Part shown: positions 42,505 to 51,172 of the stretch, in pieces
Position numbering within the stretch: the stretch's first letter is position 1
How the letters are laid out: every line of letters begins with the position of its first letter
Notes under the pieces: model-generated
The model's input: only the letters and a program-made list of their open reading frames with translations
What the model was told of the DNA's origin: nothing
Databases searched by the model: none
Made by a program: the position numbers and the translations under genes
From: Ewingella sp963519305
GTDB lineage: Bacteria > Pseudomonadota > Gammaproteobacteria > Enterobacterales > Enterobacteriaceae
Reading direction: 5' to 3'
DNA: 64,000 bases
Assembly (NCBI GenBank): GCA_963519305.1
Contig: CAUQMS010000008.1
Location: 62,001 to 126,000, forward strand

Positions 42505-44178
42505 ATGTTTACTGATATTGCGATATGCCAGGCGGTTCTTGACGCTCTTACTGAAGCGACGGTTCTCAAAGATGACGAGCGCAAATTGGTTTTCCTTAAT
42601 CAGAAAGCCTGTGAGTTGTTTGGCCGTCGTCGCGAGGATCTTATTGGTAAAGATATCTCGTTCTTTACTGAGGATATTCAGTCCGCCCGCCAGCGTGAAC
42701 GCGATATAGAGGTGTTAACGACCGGAGAGAGAAACGTCAATGAAGAAACGCTGATTGATGCCAATGGAAAAAGCCGCCACGTGCTGGTGCGCAAAACCCG
42801 TCTGACAATGCAGCACCGCCACTTTATTCTGACCTCGATAATGGATATCTCCCTACTACGAAGTTCAGAAGCGCAGATCCGTTACCTTGCCCGTCACGAT
42901 GTGCTGACCGGATTGCCCAACCGCACTGCCCTCAATGAAGAACTCAGCCAGATCGCCGCACAGCGTATGTACCACCCTGAACCTTATGCCCTTTTCCTGC
43001 TTAACCTCAATGAATTCAACTATATAAATGATACCTATGGTTATCAGGCCGGCGATGCGATTTTATGCGAGTTCGGCCAGCGTTTGCGCAATGAGACAGG
43101 CAGCATGGGCACCGTGTCGCGTATAGGCGGTGATGAGTTCGCGATTGTTTTACGTAATAACCCAACGCAGGAGCAAGCCAATAATCTGGCGCTGGAGATC
43201 CTGGTGATGATGCGACAGCCTTTCAGCCTGACACGCGCGAACCCGATGGTGACGCTCTCTTTGGGGATTGTGATGTTTGGCGCGGAAAACATTACCGGTG
43301 GCGAGATCATGCGCCGGGGCAATACTGCGCTGTTGGATGCCAAACAGCGCGGCAAGAATATGTTCTCTTTCTATTCCGAGCTGCTCGATGCCAGCAGCGT
43401 CAGTAAACGTATTATGGTGAAAGCGCTGGCTGAATCCCTCGCGAAAGAGGGTGACCTGACCTGCGTTTACCAGCCGATCCTACGCAGTATCGATGAGAAA
43501 GTCGTCTGCGTGGAAGCGCTGGCACGCTGGAAGCACGGTGTGCTCGGCGCGGTTTCCCCGGTGCAGTTTATTGCGTTGGCCGAAGAAACCGGGCTGGTGA
43601 TTCAGCTGGGCGAAATTATTTTACGCCAGGCTTGCCAGCAGATTAAAGGCTTCAAAAATCTCAATCTGGCGATCAACGTTTCAGCGGTGCAGCTGGGAGA
43701 GGCCAATTTTGCCGACAGGATCCTGACTCTGCTGGATGAAGAGGGATTTCCCGCTACGCGGCTGGAACTGGAACTGACCGAAACGTCCGTTATGAACGCC
43801 AACTCAACCAGCCTGACGCATCTGGTCCGTCTGCGTAAAGCCGGGGTGAAAATTTCGCTGGATGATTTCGGCACCGGCTATTCCAGCCTGAGTTTACTGA
43901 AAGACATTTCCGTTGACAGCGTAAAAATCGACCGTTCGTTTGTGCAATACGTCACAGAAGTGAACGATACTGCCGCCATCGTTTCTGCGGTATCGCAGTT
44001 GGGCAATAAAATGAAACTGAACGTCATCGCCGAAGGCGTTGAAAATCAATTGCAAAAATCTTTTCTGATATCAGCAGGTTGCTCGCACCTGCAGGGATAT
44101 CTTTTCTCCCGACCGGTGCCGGTAGACGTCCTGCGCACCCTGCTCAACGGTGAACTGAAAATGTTACGCGGGGGCTGA
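42505..44178 (+). CDS. PAS-GGDEF-EAL protein, probable c-di-GMP phosphodiesterase
   Basis: A 557-residue cytoplasmic protein with PAS (about 5-115), GGDEF (about 130-295) and EAL (about 310-550) domains. The EAL domain keeps the catalytic set: VEALARW, the Asn in LAINVSAVQL, E-L-T-E, LDDFGTGYSSL and VIAEGVE. The GGDEF signature RIGGDEF is intact, but the metal-binding Asp of the usual LDLDxFK motif is Asn (LNLNEFN). Cyclase activity is therefore probably lost and the domain may only bind GTP as a regulator. No membrane segments are seen. Confidence 0.9.
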   Translation: MFTDIAICQAVLDALTEATVLKDDERKLVFLNQKACELFGRRREDLIGKDISFFTEDIQSARQRERDIEVLTTGERNVNEETLIDANGKSRHVLVRKTRLTMQHRHFILTSIMDISLLRSSEAQIRYLARHDVLTGLPNRTALNEELSQIAAQRMYHPEPYALFLLNLNEFNYINDTYGYQAGDAILCEFGQRLRNETGSMGTVSRIGGDEFAIVLRNNPTQEQANNLALEILVMMRQPFSLTRANPMVTLSLGIVMFGAENITGGEIMRRGNTALLDAKQRGKNMFSFYSELLDASSVSKRIMVKALAESLAKEGDLTCVYQPILRSIDEKVVCVEALARWKHGVLGAVSPVQFIALAEETGLVIQLGEIILRQACQQIKGFKNLNLAINVSAVQLGEANFADRILTLLDEEGFPATRLELELTETSVMNANSTSLTHLVRLRKAGVKISLDDFGTGYSSLSLLKDISVDSVKIDRSFVQYVTEVNDTAAIVSAVSQLGNKMKLNVIAEGVENQLQKSFLISAGCSHLQGYLFSRPVPVDVLRTLLNGELKMLRGG

Positions 44179-44290
44179 TATAAGCCCGGTAAATAACTTA
44201 AATCCTGCTATGAATTCTTTCAATTGGCATCACCCCCCGCTTTGCTGACATCATCGCTGGCATTCATTACGCCGTCGAAGGAAGTAAATC

Positions 44291-45157
44291 ATGTCATCGT
44301 TTTCAGGTATCTGGGTTCCGCTGGTCACGCCTTTCTATCAAGGGGAAATTGATTTCCCTGCCTTACAGGCGCTTTGTACCCATTATCTGAAACAGGATAT
44401 TGATGGTGTTGTCGTTTGTGGTACGACAGGCGAAGCGCCGATGCTCACCAAAGAGGAACAGCTCCAGGTGCTGGACGCCGTACTGGCGATCGTGCCGGGT
44501 AATCAGGTAGTGATGGGCCTTTCAGGTACGCACCTGCCCACGGTTCGCGCTATGCAGGAGGCCATTTTACAACGCCCAATAGCAGGGATCCTGCTGCCAG
44601 CCCCCTACTATATCCGCCCATCGCAAGCGGCGCTGGCCGCCTGGTTTACCGAACTGGCCGATCACTCAACGGTGCCGATCATTTTGTACAACGTGCCTTA
44701 TCGTACCGGTATCCATCTGGAGCTTGATACGCTGCGTCAATTAGCGACCCATCCGAAAATCGTAGCGATTAAAGATTGCGGTGGCAGCCTAGACCTCACG
44801 CTGACATTAATCGCCGATGGCCAGCTAGACGTACTCTGTGGTGAAGATGCCCAGATTTTCTCCACACTGTGTCATGGCGGCACCGGCGCGATTGCGGCGT
44901 CAGCGCATTTGTTCCCGGAACAGTTTGTACAGCTGATTAAACAGATGAAAGCAGCCGACCTTACCGGCGCACGTCAGACCTTTTTCACCCTGCTGCCCAT
45001 GATGCGACTGATGTTCAGCGCGCCGAATCCGGCGGCGATCAAATACGCGCTATCACTGGATGGATGGCTGCATAACGAATTGCGTGCGCCCCTGCTTCCC
45101 GCCCCGGAGAGCGTAGAACGCGCGGTTCGCGATCATCTGAACCAACACTCACGCTAA
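44291..45157 (+). CDS. Dihydrodipicolinate synthase family aldolase
   Basis: A class I aldolase of the DapA/NanA superfamily, 288 residues, with a TIM-barrel pattern. Schiff-base Lys161 lies in AIKDCGG, Tyr133 and Arg138 in YNVPYRTG, and the GTTGE motif at 44-48, at the positions used by true DapA enzymes. The ribosome site AAGGAAG is clear. It is not in a lysine-synthesis context (the neighbours are a c-di-GMP phosphodiesterase and gstA), so it may be a paralogue acting on another 2-oxo acid; a second dapA cannot be excluded. Confidence 0.88.
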   Translation: MSSFSGIWVPLVTPFYQGEIDFPALQALCTHYLKQDIDGVVVCGTTGEAPMLTKEEQLQVLDAVLAIVPGNQVVMGLSGTHLPTVRAMQEAILQRPIAGILLPAPYYIRPSQAALAAWFTELADHSTVPIILYNVPYRTGIHLELDTLRQLATHPKIVAIKDCGGSLDLTLTLIADGQLDVLCGEDAQIFSTLCHGGTGAIAASAHLFPEQFVQLIKQMKAADLTGARQTFFTLLPMMRLMFSAPNPAAIKYALSLDGWLHNELRAPLLPAPESVERAVRDHLNQHSR

Positions 45158-45162
45158 GTGCC

Positions 45163-45204
45163 AAAAAAATGACAGGCGTCTCCGTCAAAACGCGGCCTGT
45201 CATT
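45163..45204 (-). terminator. Strong hairpin with U-run facing the minus direction
   Basis: AATGACAGGC (45168-45177) and GCCTGTCATT (45195-45204) form a perfect 10-bp stem. The seven-base run (45163-45169) is A on the plus strand, so U-run termination works only for minus-strand transcripts. No minus gene is annotated here. On the plus strand it may just protect the 3' end of the aldolase mRNA. Confidence 0.6.
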
Positions 45205-45357
45205 ATCTGAACATTCACACCAACAATGCGATTTAGTCACTGACTTTTCCCACCGGCGGCTCTAGGATAGTGGCAGCTCTTTACCCTGTGCAGCCCTGCT
45301 TTTTTATGCCGCGGCTGCGAGGCCTGTATGACAATGCTTCAAACTTACGGAGTTTGT

Positions 45358-45963
45358 ATGAAACTTTATTATAAAGCCGGTGCCTGTTCCCTTTCCCCGC
45401 ATATCATTCTGCGTGAAGCCGGTCTGGATTTCAGCATCGTCAGGGTTGATCTGGCGACCAAGAAAACCGAAAGCGGCGATGATTTCCTTGCCGTGAATCC
45501 GAAAGGCCAGATCCCGACGCTGGAACTGAATGACGGCAGCATCCTGACCGAAGGTGTGGCCATCGTGCAATATCTGGCCGACCAGAAACCGGACCGTCAG
45601 TTATTGCCGGAAGTAGGTACGCTGGCGCGTTATCACGCACTGGAGTGGCTGAACTATATTGCGACTGAACTGCATAAAGGCTTCAGCCCGCTGTTCAATC
45701 CGAAAACGCCGGAAGAGTTCAAAACACTGACCCGTGAAGCGCTGGCGAAGAAATTTGCCTACGTGAATGACTCGCTGAAAGGCCATCAGTATCTGCTGGG
45801 CGCACGTTTTAGCGTTGCTGATGCTTATCTGTTCACCGTGATGGGTTGGGCAAAAGCGCTGAAATTTGACCTGAGCGAACTAACTGATTTGAACACGTAT
45901 CTGGATCGCGTAGCAGCCCGCCCTGCGGTTGATGCAGCTCTGGTGGCTGAAGGTCTGAAATAA
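45358..45963 (+). CDS. gstA: Glutathione S-transferase GstA
   Basis: A beta-class bacterial glutathione transferase that conjugates glutathione to electrophiles. From the ATG at 45358 (GGAG 5 nt upstream) it has 201 residues, identical in length to E. coli GstA. It begins MKLYYKAGACSLSPHI, with the mixed-disulfide Cys10 and Ser11. The thioredoxin-like N-domain includes NPKGQIPTLELNDG (cis-Pro) and EGVAIVQYLAD, and the helical C-domain has FSVADAYLFTVMGW. It ends in a bidirectional terminator shared with pdxY. Confidence 0.95.
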   Translation: MKLYYKAGACSLSPHIILREAGLDFSIVRVDLATKKTESGDDFLAVNPKGQIPTLELNDGSILTEGVAIVQYLADQKPDRQLLPEVGTLARYHALEWLNYIATELHKGFSPLFNPKTPEEFKTLTREALAKKFAYVNDSLKGHQYLLGARFSVADAYLFTVMGWAKALKFDLSELTDLNTYLDRVAARPAVDAALVAEGLK

Positions 45964-45982
45964 GTTTCAACCTGTTCAGCAT

Positions 45983-46020
45983 AAAAAACGCCCCGCGCTG
46001 AGTCAGCCGGGGCGTTTTTA
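45983..46020. terminator. Bidirectional terminator between gstA and pdxY
   Basis: ACGCCCCG (45988-45995) pairs with CGGGGCGT (46008-46015), with an A-run before and a T-run after, so it can end the converging gstA and pdxY transcripts. Confidence 0.92.
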
Positions 46021-46044
46021 TTTACAGAAGTGTTAGGTTTTTTT

Positions 46045-46905
46045 CTACAGCTTAACGGCCGGGAAATGATGCTCCGGTTTAACTAACTTGTCCTGTGCCG
46101 CAACCACCTGCAGTTCATATTCACCCATCGCATGCGTCGCCAGCATCACTTCATAAACAGCGGCCGTCACATGCTCAAGGGCTTTATCCAGCGCTTCGCC
46201 TTTCAGTAAATTCACCAGCAGCAGGCCACTGGTTAAATCGCCCACGCCGACCGGCTGACGCACACCAAAATCAACTAACGGTCGGTCGATGTGCCAGGCT
46301 TCTTCGGCAGTGACCAGTAGCATCTCAAAACGATCGCTGTGGTATCCGGCACGGCTGAGATGCTTCACCAGCACGATTTTCGGCCCTTTGGCGATCAGTT
46401 CGCGTGCGGTCGCAACGGCTTCTTCTACATTGTGAACGGTATGACCGCCGAGCAGTTCAAGTTCAAGCAAATTCGGGGCAATAATGTCGCAGTTGATCAG
46501 CGCCTCTTTGCAGTGAAACTCCGCCACACCCGGCGCAACAATACAGCCTTTCTCCGGATGCCCCATCACCGGATCACAAAAATACCAGGCATCGGGGTTA
46601 GCCGCTTTCACCTGACGGACGATCTGCAAAATGCTCTGCCCCTGTTCTGGCGAACCGATATAACCACTCAGCACGGCATCACAGTCTTTCAGACGGTCAA
46701 TATCCGCGATGCCCTGCGCTATCTCAGTCAGATGGCTGGCTGGCATAACACAACCGGTCCAGTGACCGTATTGCGTATGGTTGGAAAACTGCACCGTATT
46801 AAGAGGCCAAACGTTTGCGCCCATGCGTCGCATAGGAAATTCTGCCGCGCTGTTACCAGCGTGACCAAAAACGGTGTGTGACTGAATAGAAAGAATATTT
46901 TTCAT
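46045..46905 (-). CDS. pdxY: PdxY, pyridoxal kinase 2
   Basis: A ribokinase-family enzyme phosphorylating pyridoxal in vitamin B6 salvage; it also binds pyridoxal phosphate. The 286-residue protein starts MKNILSIQSHTVFGHAGN, has the block YFCDPVMGHPEKGC, and the catalytic/phosphate region GVGDLTSGLLL, as in E. coli PdxY (287). It lies after tyrS on the same strand with a 107-bp gap that contains the tyrS terminator. The tyrS-pdxY neighbourhood is conserved. Confidence 0.96.
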   Translation of the reverse strand: MKNILSIQSHTVFGHAGNSAAEFPMRRMGANVWPLNTVQFSNHTQYGHWTGCVMPASHLTEIAQGIADIDRLKDCDAVLSGYIGSPEQGQSILQIVRQVKAANPDAWYFCDPVMGHPEKGCIVAPGVAEFHCKEALINCDIIAPNLLELELLGGHTVHNVEEAVATARELIAKGPKIVLVKHLSRAGYHSDRFEMLLVTAEEAWHIDRPLVDFGVRQPVGVGDLTSGLLLVNLLKGEALDKALEHVTAAVYEVMLATHAMGEYELQVVAAQDKLVKPEHHFPAVKL

Positions 46906-46967
46906 GAAAGTCCCGATACTGACGTCATCGGCGGATGGCGCATTGGCAGAGTTTTTTAATAAAAGGG

Positions 46968-46996
46968 CTTAAAATAAAGGGGCTGGATAGCCCCTC
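46968..46996 (-). terminator. tyrS terminator
   Basis: On the minus strand AGGGGCT-ATCC-AGCCCCT (46995-46978... arms 46989-46995 and 46978-46984) is followed by TTTATTTT. The imperfect T-run suggests partial readthrough into pdxY. Confidence 0.7.
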
Positions 46997-47012
46997 ATTT
47001 ACGCCGCAAATC

Positions 47013-48287
47013 TTATTTCCAGATCAGCAGGCTGTAGTTTTTCTTACCGCGGCGCAGCAATGCGTAACGGCCAAACAGACGATCGCTTTCAGTGAAGCGG
47101 TATTCTGCATCGGTCTGCTTTTCGCCGTTTAGGCTGATGGCATTGGAAGTGATCATGGTACGGGCCTGACCACGGGAAGGCGCCATATCACCGGCCACCA
47201 GCGCTTGTTGTAGATCCGCGTCAGCGTCCAGCGTCACCACGGGCATTCCGTCCTGCTCAAGCTGGGCCAGATCGGCTTCGGTCATTTCACTGAGTGCACC
47301 GGAGAACAGGCTCTCTGTGATACGACGAGCCGCTGCAAGGCCTTCTGCGCCATGCACCATACCGGTGACTTCTTCGGCCAGAACGTACTGGGCGCGGGGC
47401 GCTTTGCCGCTGGTTTTATCTTCTTGTTCCAGCGCGTTAATGTCTTCGAGGCTCATGAAGGTGAAGAACTTCAGGAAGCGGTAAACGTCAGCGTCCGCGG
47501 TGTTGATCCAGAACTGGTAGAATTTGTACGGACTGGTTTTCTTCGGATCCAGCCACACTGCGCCGCCTTCGGTTTTACCGAATTTAGTGCCATCTGCCTT
47601 GGTAATGAGCGGAACTGTCAGGCCGAAAACCTGTTTCTGATGCATACGACGGGTCAAATCAATCCCGGAGGTAATGTTGCCCCACTGGTCCGAGCCCCCT
47701 ATCTGCAACACGACTTCATGGCGACTGTACAGCTCAGAGAAGTCGTAACCCTGCAACAGGTTGTAAGAGAACTCGGTAAAGGAGATGCCGCTGTCATCGC
47801 GGTTCAGACGCTGTTTGACCGCTTCTTTGTTGATCATCTGGTTAACAGAGAAGTGTTTACCGATATCACGCAGGAAGGTCAGCACATTCATGCCGCCGAA
47901 CCAGTCGTAGTTGTTGGCGGTAATGGCGCTGTTATCACCACAATTGAAATCAAGGAACGGAGAAACCTGATGACGGATTTTCTCAACCCACTCGTTCACC
48001 GTTTCATTGGTGTTCAGTTTACGCTCGGTAGCTTTAAAGCTCGGGTCGCCAATCAGACCTGTGGCACCGCCTACCAGCGCAACCGGTTTATGGCCGTTCA
48101 GTTGGAAGCGCTTCAGGCAAAGCAAAGGCACCAGATGACCCAAATGCAAGCTGTCTGCGGTAGGATCGAAACCGCAATAGAGTGCAATTGGCCCTTGCGC
48201 CAGTCGCTCTGCTAACGCTTGTTCATCCGTCACCTGGGCAATGAGGCCCCGCTCTTGCAGTTGTTTAATCAGGTTGCTGCTCGCCAT
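47013..48287 (-). CDS. tyrS: Tyrosyl-tRNA synthetase
   Basis: TyrS charges tRNA-Tyr with tyrosine in the cytoplasm. The 424-residue protein (same length as E. coli) has the class I signature HLGH in SLHLGHLVPLL, the KMSKS loop as KFGKT, the tyrosine-pocket block GSDQWGNITSG, and a C-terminal S4 RNA-binding domain (RGQARTMITSNAISLNGEK). The ATG at 48287 has GGAG 6 nt upstream; the frame extends one TTG codon further without reason to use it. Its substrate tRNA-Tyr is encoded at 16.2 kb. Confidence 0.97.
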   Translation of the reverse strand: MASSNLIKQLQERGLIAQVTDEQALAERLAQGPIALYCGFDPTADSLHLGHLVPLLCLKRFQLNGHKPVALVGGATGLIGDPSFKATERKLNTNETVNEWVEKIRHQVSPFLDFNCGDNSAITANNYDWFGGMNVLTFLRDIGKHFSVNQMINKEAVKQRLNRDDSGISFTEFSYNLLQGYDFSELYSRHEVVLQIGGSDQWGNITSGIDLTRRMHQKQVFGLTVPLITKADGTKFGKTEGGAVWLDPKKTSPYKFYQFWINTADADVYRFLKFFTFMSLEDINALEQEDKTSGKAPRAQYVLAEEVTGMVHGAEGLAAARRITESLFSGALSEMTEADLAQLEQDGMPVVTLDADADLQQALVAGDMAPSRGQARTMITSNAISLNGEKQTDAEYRFTESDRLFGRYALLRRGKKNYSLLIWK

Positions 48288-48436
48288 CAAAGACTCCGTC
48301 TATTAAGTACTGAATGTGTGCAAATTCATGTCTGACATCATGCCGCGCATGTGCCTTTTCTCTCACCTTTACGGGGAACGACATAGAATAAAGCGCTCAT
48401 CGTCCGAGCGCTAGGAAATCGAGTTATTTTATTAAA

Positions 48437-49102
48437 TCAGGGGGCCAGACGGTCTATTTTCCAGCCAGTTTCCGTTTCGCCTGCGTCACGCTGATACATG
48501 AAACGGTCGTGCAAACGGTGCTCACCGCCCTGCCAGAACTCCATCGAGTCCACGTTGACCCGAAAACCGCCCCAAAAACTCGGCAACGGTACTTCGCCCT
48601 GGCTGAATTTCTGCTTAAGTTCGAGGAATTTGCTTTCCAGCACGCCACGCGCGGAAATACGGCTGGACTGCTGTGACACCCACGCGCCGATCTGGCTATC
48701 TTTCGGGCGGGTGGCGAAATACTTCATCACTTCAAAGGTAGAGAGACGCTCGGCTTTTCCAAGCACAATCACCTGCCGGTCCAGCATATGCCACGGAAAC
48801 AGCAGGCTGATGTGGCTGTTAGTTGCCAGTTGCTGTGCCTTGCGGCTGCCCAGGTTGGTATAAAAGACCAGCCCCTTTTCGTCATAATGTTTGAGCAAGA
48901 CGATGCGCTGAAACGGCTGGCCGTTCTCATCAACCGTGGCGACGACCATGGCGGTTGGGTCAGCCAGTTTGGCTTCGCAGGCCTGTTTCAGCCAATGTTC
49001 AAACAGCGGCAAAGGCTCAGCCGGGAGATCCGCACGACGCAGGCCACCGCGGGTATATTCACGCCGTGAGTCTGCTACATCAAATTCATTGTTATCAGCC
49101 AT
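48437..49102 (-). CDS. pdxH: PdxH, pyridoxine/pyridoxamine 5'-phosphate oxidase
   Basis: An FMN-dependent oxidase making pyridoxal 5'-phosphate from the pyridoxine and pyridoxamine forms. The 221-residue protein has the conserved start region RREYTRGGLRRADLP, the FMN-binding blocks QRIVLLKHYDEKG and FYTNLGSRKAQQL, and the C-terminal FWGGFRV...FWQGGEHRLHDRF region with catalytic Arg/His. It lies with pdxY and tyrS, the conserved enteric B6 cluster. Length fits E. coli (218). Confidence 0.96.
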   Translation of the reverse strand: MADNNEFDVADSRREYTRGGLRRADLPAEPLPLFEHWLKQACEAKLADPTAMVVATVDENGQPFQRIVLLKHYDEKGLVFYTNLGSRKAQQLATNSHISLLFPWHMLDRQVIVLGKAERLSTFEVMKYFATRPKDSQIGAWVSQQSSRISARGVLESKFLELKQKFSQGEVPLPSFWGGFRVNVDSMEFWQGGEHRLHDRFMYQRDAGETETGWKIDRLAP

Positions 49103-49145
49103 ATGAGTTCAGTACGCGAGAAAGTGAGGTAGGGGGTATTCTGCG

Positions 49146-49184
49146 CCTGACGCGTCAGGATCTCAATCATCCTGACGCGTCGGT
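49146..49184. repeat. Tandem palindromes forming a 13-bp stem between mliC and pdxH
   Basis: CCTGACGCGTCAGG (49146-49159) is a perfect 14-bp palindrome, and a near copy, CCTGACGCGTC, starts at 49171. Together they form a perfect inverted repeat GACGCGTCAGGAT / ATCCTGACGCGTC (49149-49161 and 49169-49181) with a 7-nt loop. No T-run follows on either strand. It lies about 45-80 bp upstream of pdxH and could be a tandem operator or an RNA hairpin. Confidence 0.85.
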
Positions 49185-49216
49185 GCGGGGGAAATTCGGG
49201 GGGCGCGGTCGGAAAG

Positions 49217-49525
49217 TTATTTCTGCACGCAGTCGTTGAGAATAATGGCATCACCACGCTGTACGAATGCGGCAGGCCCTTTCGACCAGAAGGTATATTG
49301 CCCGTCACTGTATTTAGTGCCCGACGCGGCTTCCACCTGTTTCAGCTTCAGCTGTTTGCCGTCGAGCAGGAAATCGACCTGCTGCGCCGGTTTATCCAGC
49401 GTAACGCTCAGCGGCGTGGTACCGCACTGATAATGCAGCTGTTCTGTCGGTGCCGGCGGCTCATGGTGAAACTGGCTGCACCCTGTCAACGTTAAACCTG
49501 CCAAAGCGAAGATCGCCTTTTTCAT
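49217..49525 (-). CDS. mliC: MliC, membrane-bound C-type lysozyme inhibitor
   Basis: An outer-membrane lipoprotein that inhibits host C-type lysozyme. The 102-residue precursor has a lipoprotein signal ending in the lipobox LTGC (Cys16). The mature MliC domain has paired cysteines (YQCG and LNDC) and the lysozyme-binding blocks ASGTKYSDGQYTFWSKG and AFVQRGD. It lies between anmK and pdxH as in E. coli (ydhA). Confidence 0.95.
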   Translation of the reverse strand: MKKAIFALAGLTLTGCSQFHHEPPAPTEQLHYQCGTTPLSVTLDKPAQQVDFLLDGKQLKLKQVEAASGTKYSDGQYTFWSKGPAAFVQRGDAIILNDCVQK

Positions 49526-49606
49526 TCTGTAGCTCCTTATGATTCTGGCTTAGTCCGTTTTATTACCACGCCGGGCGGCATAACACATTGAGATTAAGCC
49601 GAGATA

Positions 49607-50728
49607 TCATCGGGTACTGTTGGCAGAGGCCGGGTAAATCGCGCCAAGCACCGTCTCGCGGCTGGCTCCGGTGACCGAGGGCAAATTGCCGGATTTCCCC
49701 GACAGCGTACGAAATGCCAGCCACGCAAAGGCCAGAGCTTCCATATCATCACCGCTGATACCAAAAGTGTCTGTGGTGCAGACTTCGGTTCCTGGCAGCA
49801 TCGCCGACAGGCGTGCCATCACCAGCGGATTACGCGCACCGCCGCCGCACACCATCAGGCGGTCGCAACCCCCCGCCAGTTGCACCTGCTCAGCGATAGT
49901 GACAGAGGTCAGTTCGGCCAGCGTCGCCTGAACATCTTCCGGCGCGAGGGCATGTACGCGGGTCAGCTGTTTTTCCAGCCAGGCGATGTTGAAGTATTCA
50001 CGTCCGGTGCTTTTCGGTGCCGGTTCAGCAAAATAGGGATCCGACAGCATTTGCTGCAGCAGGGTCAGGTTTACCCGCCCCTCATTGGCCCATTCGGCAT
50101 TTTTATCATAAGGCAGTGCGCGGTGACGCCAGATCCAGGCATCCATCAGCATATTGCCAGGGCCGGTGTCATAACCCCGGATGGGCTGACCAGGCAGTAA
50201 GAGCGATAAATTCGCGATGCCACCGATGTTGAGGATCATCCGGCGTTCGGCAGAATCGGCCAGCAGGGCCTGATGAAAGGCAGGAACCAAAGGTGCACCC
50301 TGCCCGCCATAGGCCATATCACGGCGGCGGAAGTCGCCTATTGTGGTAATACCGGTGATGGCGGCAATACGGTTGTTATCGCCCAACTGCATGGAGAATG
50401 TCGCTTCACCTTTCGGCTGATGCCACACCGTCTGTCCGTGACAACCAATAGCGGTCACTTCATCAGCGCTGATCCCGGCTTTTTCCAGCAGCGCGACAAC
50501 CGCCTCGCCAAATAAAATACCCAGACGGGTATCGAGTTCACCGACCTGAGCCAGCGTAACCTGTTGTCCCTGACACATTCCCAGAATGGCATTTTTTATT
50601 TCAATCGGCATCGGATGTGAATGGCTGGCCTGCTGGGCAACCATTCTTTCGTCAATCGCAGCCAGTACGACATCAACCCCATCAAGGCTTGTCCCTGACA
50701 TCACACCGATATAGCGTCCTGACTTCAT
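49607..50728 (-). CDS. anmK: AnmK, anhydro-N-acetylmuramic acid kinase
   Basis: AnmK cleaves and phosphorylates 1,6-anhydro-MurNAc to MurNAc-6-phosphate in cell-wall recycling. From the ATG at 50728 (AGGA 8 nt upstream) it has 373 residues. It begins MKSGRYIGVMSGTSLDGVD with the nucleotide-binding loop, and carries CHGQTVWH, GDFRRRD, the catalytic region NIGGIANLS...YDTGPGN, and CGGGARNP. It is divergent from slyB. Opp, at the left of the window, imports the related muropeptide-derived peptides in enterics. Confidence 0.96.
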   Translation of the reverse strand: MKSGRYIGVMSGTSLDGVDVVLAAIDERMVAQQASHSHPMPIEIKNAILGMCQGQQVTLAQVGELDTRLGILFGEAVVALLEKAGISADEVTAIGCHGQTVWHQPKGEATFSMQLGDNNRIAAITGITTIGDFRRRDMAYGGQGAPLVPAFHQALLADSAERRMILNIGGIANLSLLLPGQPIRGYDTGPGNMLMDAWIWRHRALPYDKNAEWANEGRVNLTLLQQMLSDPYFAEPAPKSTGREYFNIAWLEKQLTRVHALAPEDVQATLAELTSVTIAEQVQLAGGCDRLMVCGGGARNPLVMARLSAMLPGTEVCTTDTFGISGDDMEALAFAWLAFRTLSGKSGNLPSVTGASRETVLGAIYPASANSTR

Positions 50729-51172
50729 AGATAACATCCTCAAACCCTCCGGGGAAAAACGGTTGCCCGTGCTTTAGGGTCAAATAAACCAGAATTCGTC
50801 TGATAGCGCTATGAGTAACGCTTTTTTTATTGCGCTATGTGATTGGCACGTTTGTTTTTTGTTAACTTAACCGCCACTTACAGACCACCAGCCGATGAAA
50901 TTGGCTACCCTTAAGGTTGAAAGTTCGTTGAGGGTGATTTCGCAGAAACACTGTCTAAAACATAAACCACCGTTTATTATTAGTTGAACAGACTTCATGT
51001 ACTCTGGGCGGCATTAGGAATGAGCTTCAACAAGTTATCTTAGTGTGCGCCGGAGTTTCTAAGCTACTCGACACCCTCGACAGGATGTTGAACCGTGGAA
51101 CGTCAGACCTGCGCCATCGCCGTCTGGTACAGAATCAGGCTGTGGTGGCGTAAATTTAAACAGGAGCAATTT
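50729..51172. other. anmK/slyB divergent region
   Basis: A 444-bp region without genes between anmK (minus) and slyB (plus). It contains a PhoP-box-like direct repeat CGTTTA-TTATT-AGTTGA at 50971-50987. slyB belongs to the PhoPQ regulon in enterics, but the second half-site is poor and no strong -10 is at the expected distance. Confidence 0.5.
50971..50987 (+). promoter_or_regulatory. Weak PhoP-box candidate upstream of slyB
   Basis: CGTTTA-N5-AGTTGA has the hexamer spacing of the PhoP box (TGTTTA-N5-TGTTTA), with one and two mismatches. It lies about 185 bp before slyB. Confidence 0.3.

Noticed and set aside
47352..48215. 287-codon plus-strand frame
   Set aside because: It is antisense to tyrS and shows no family resemblance.
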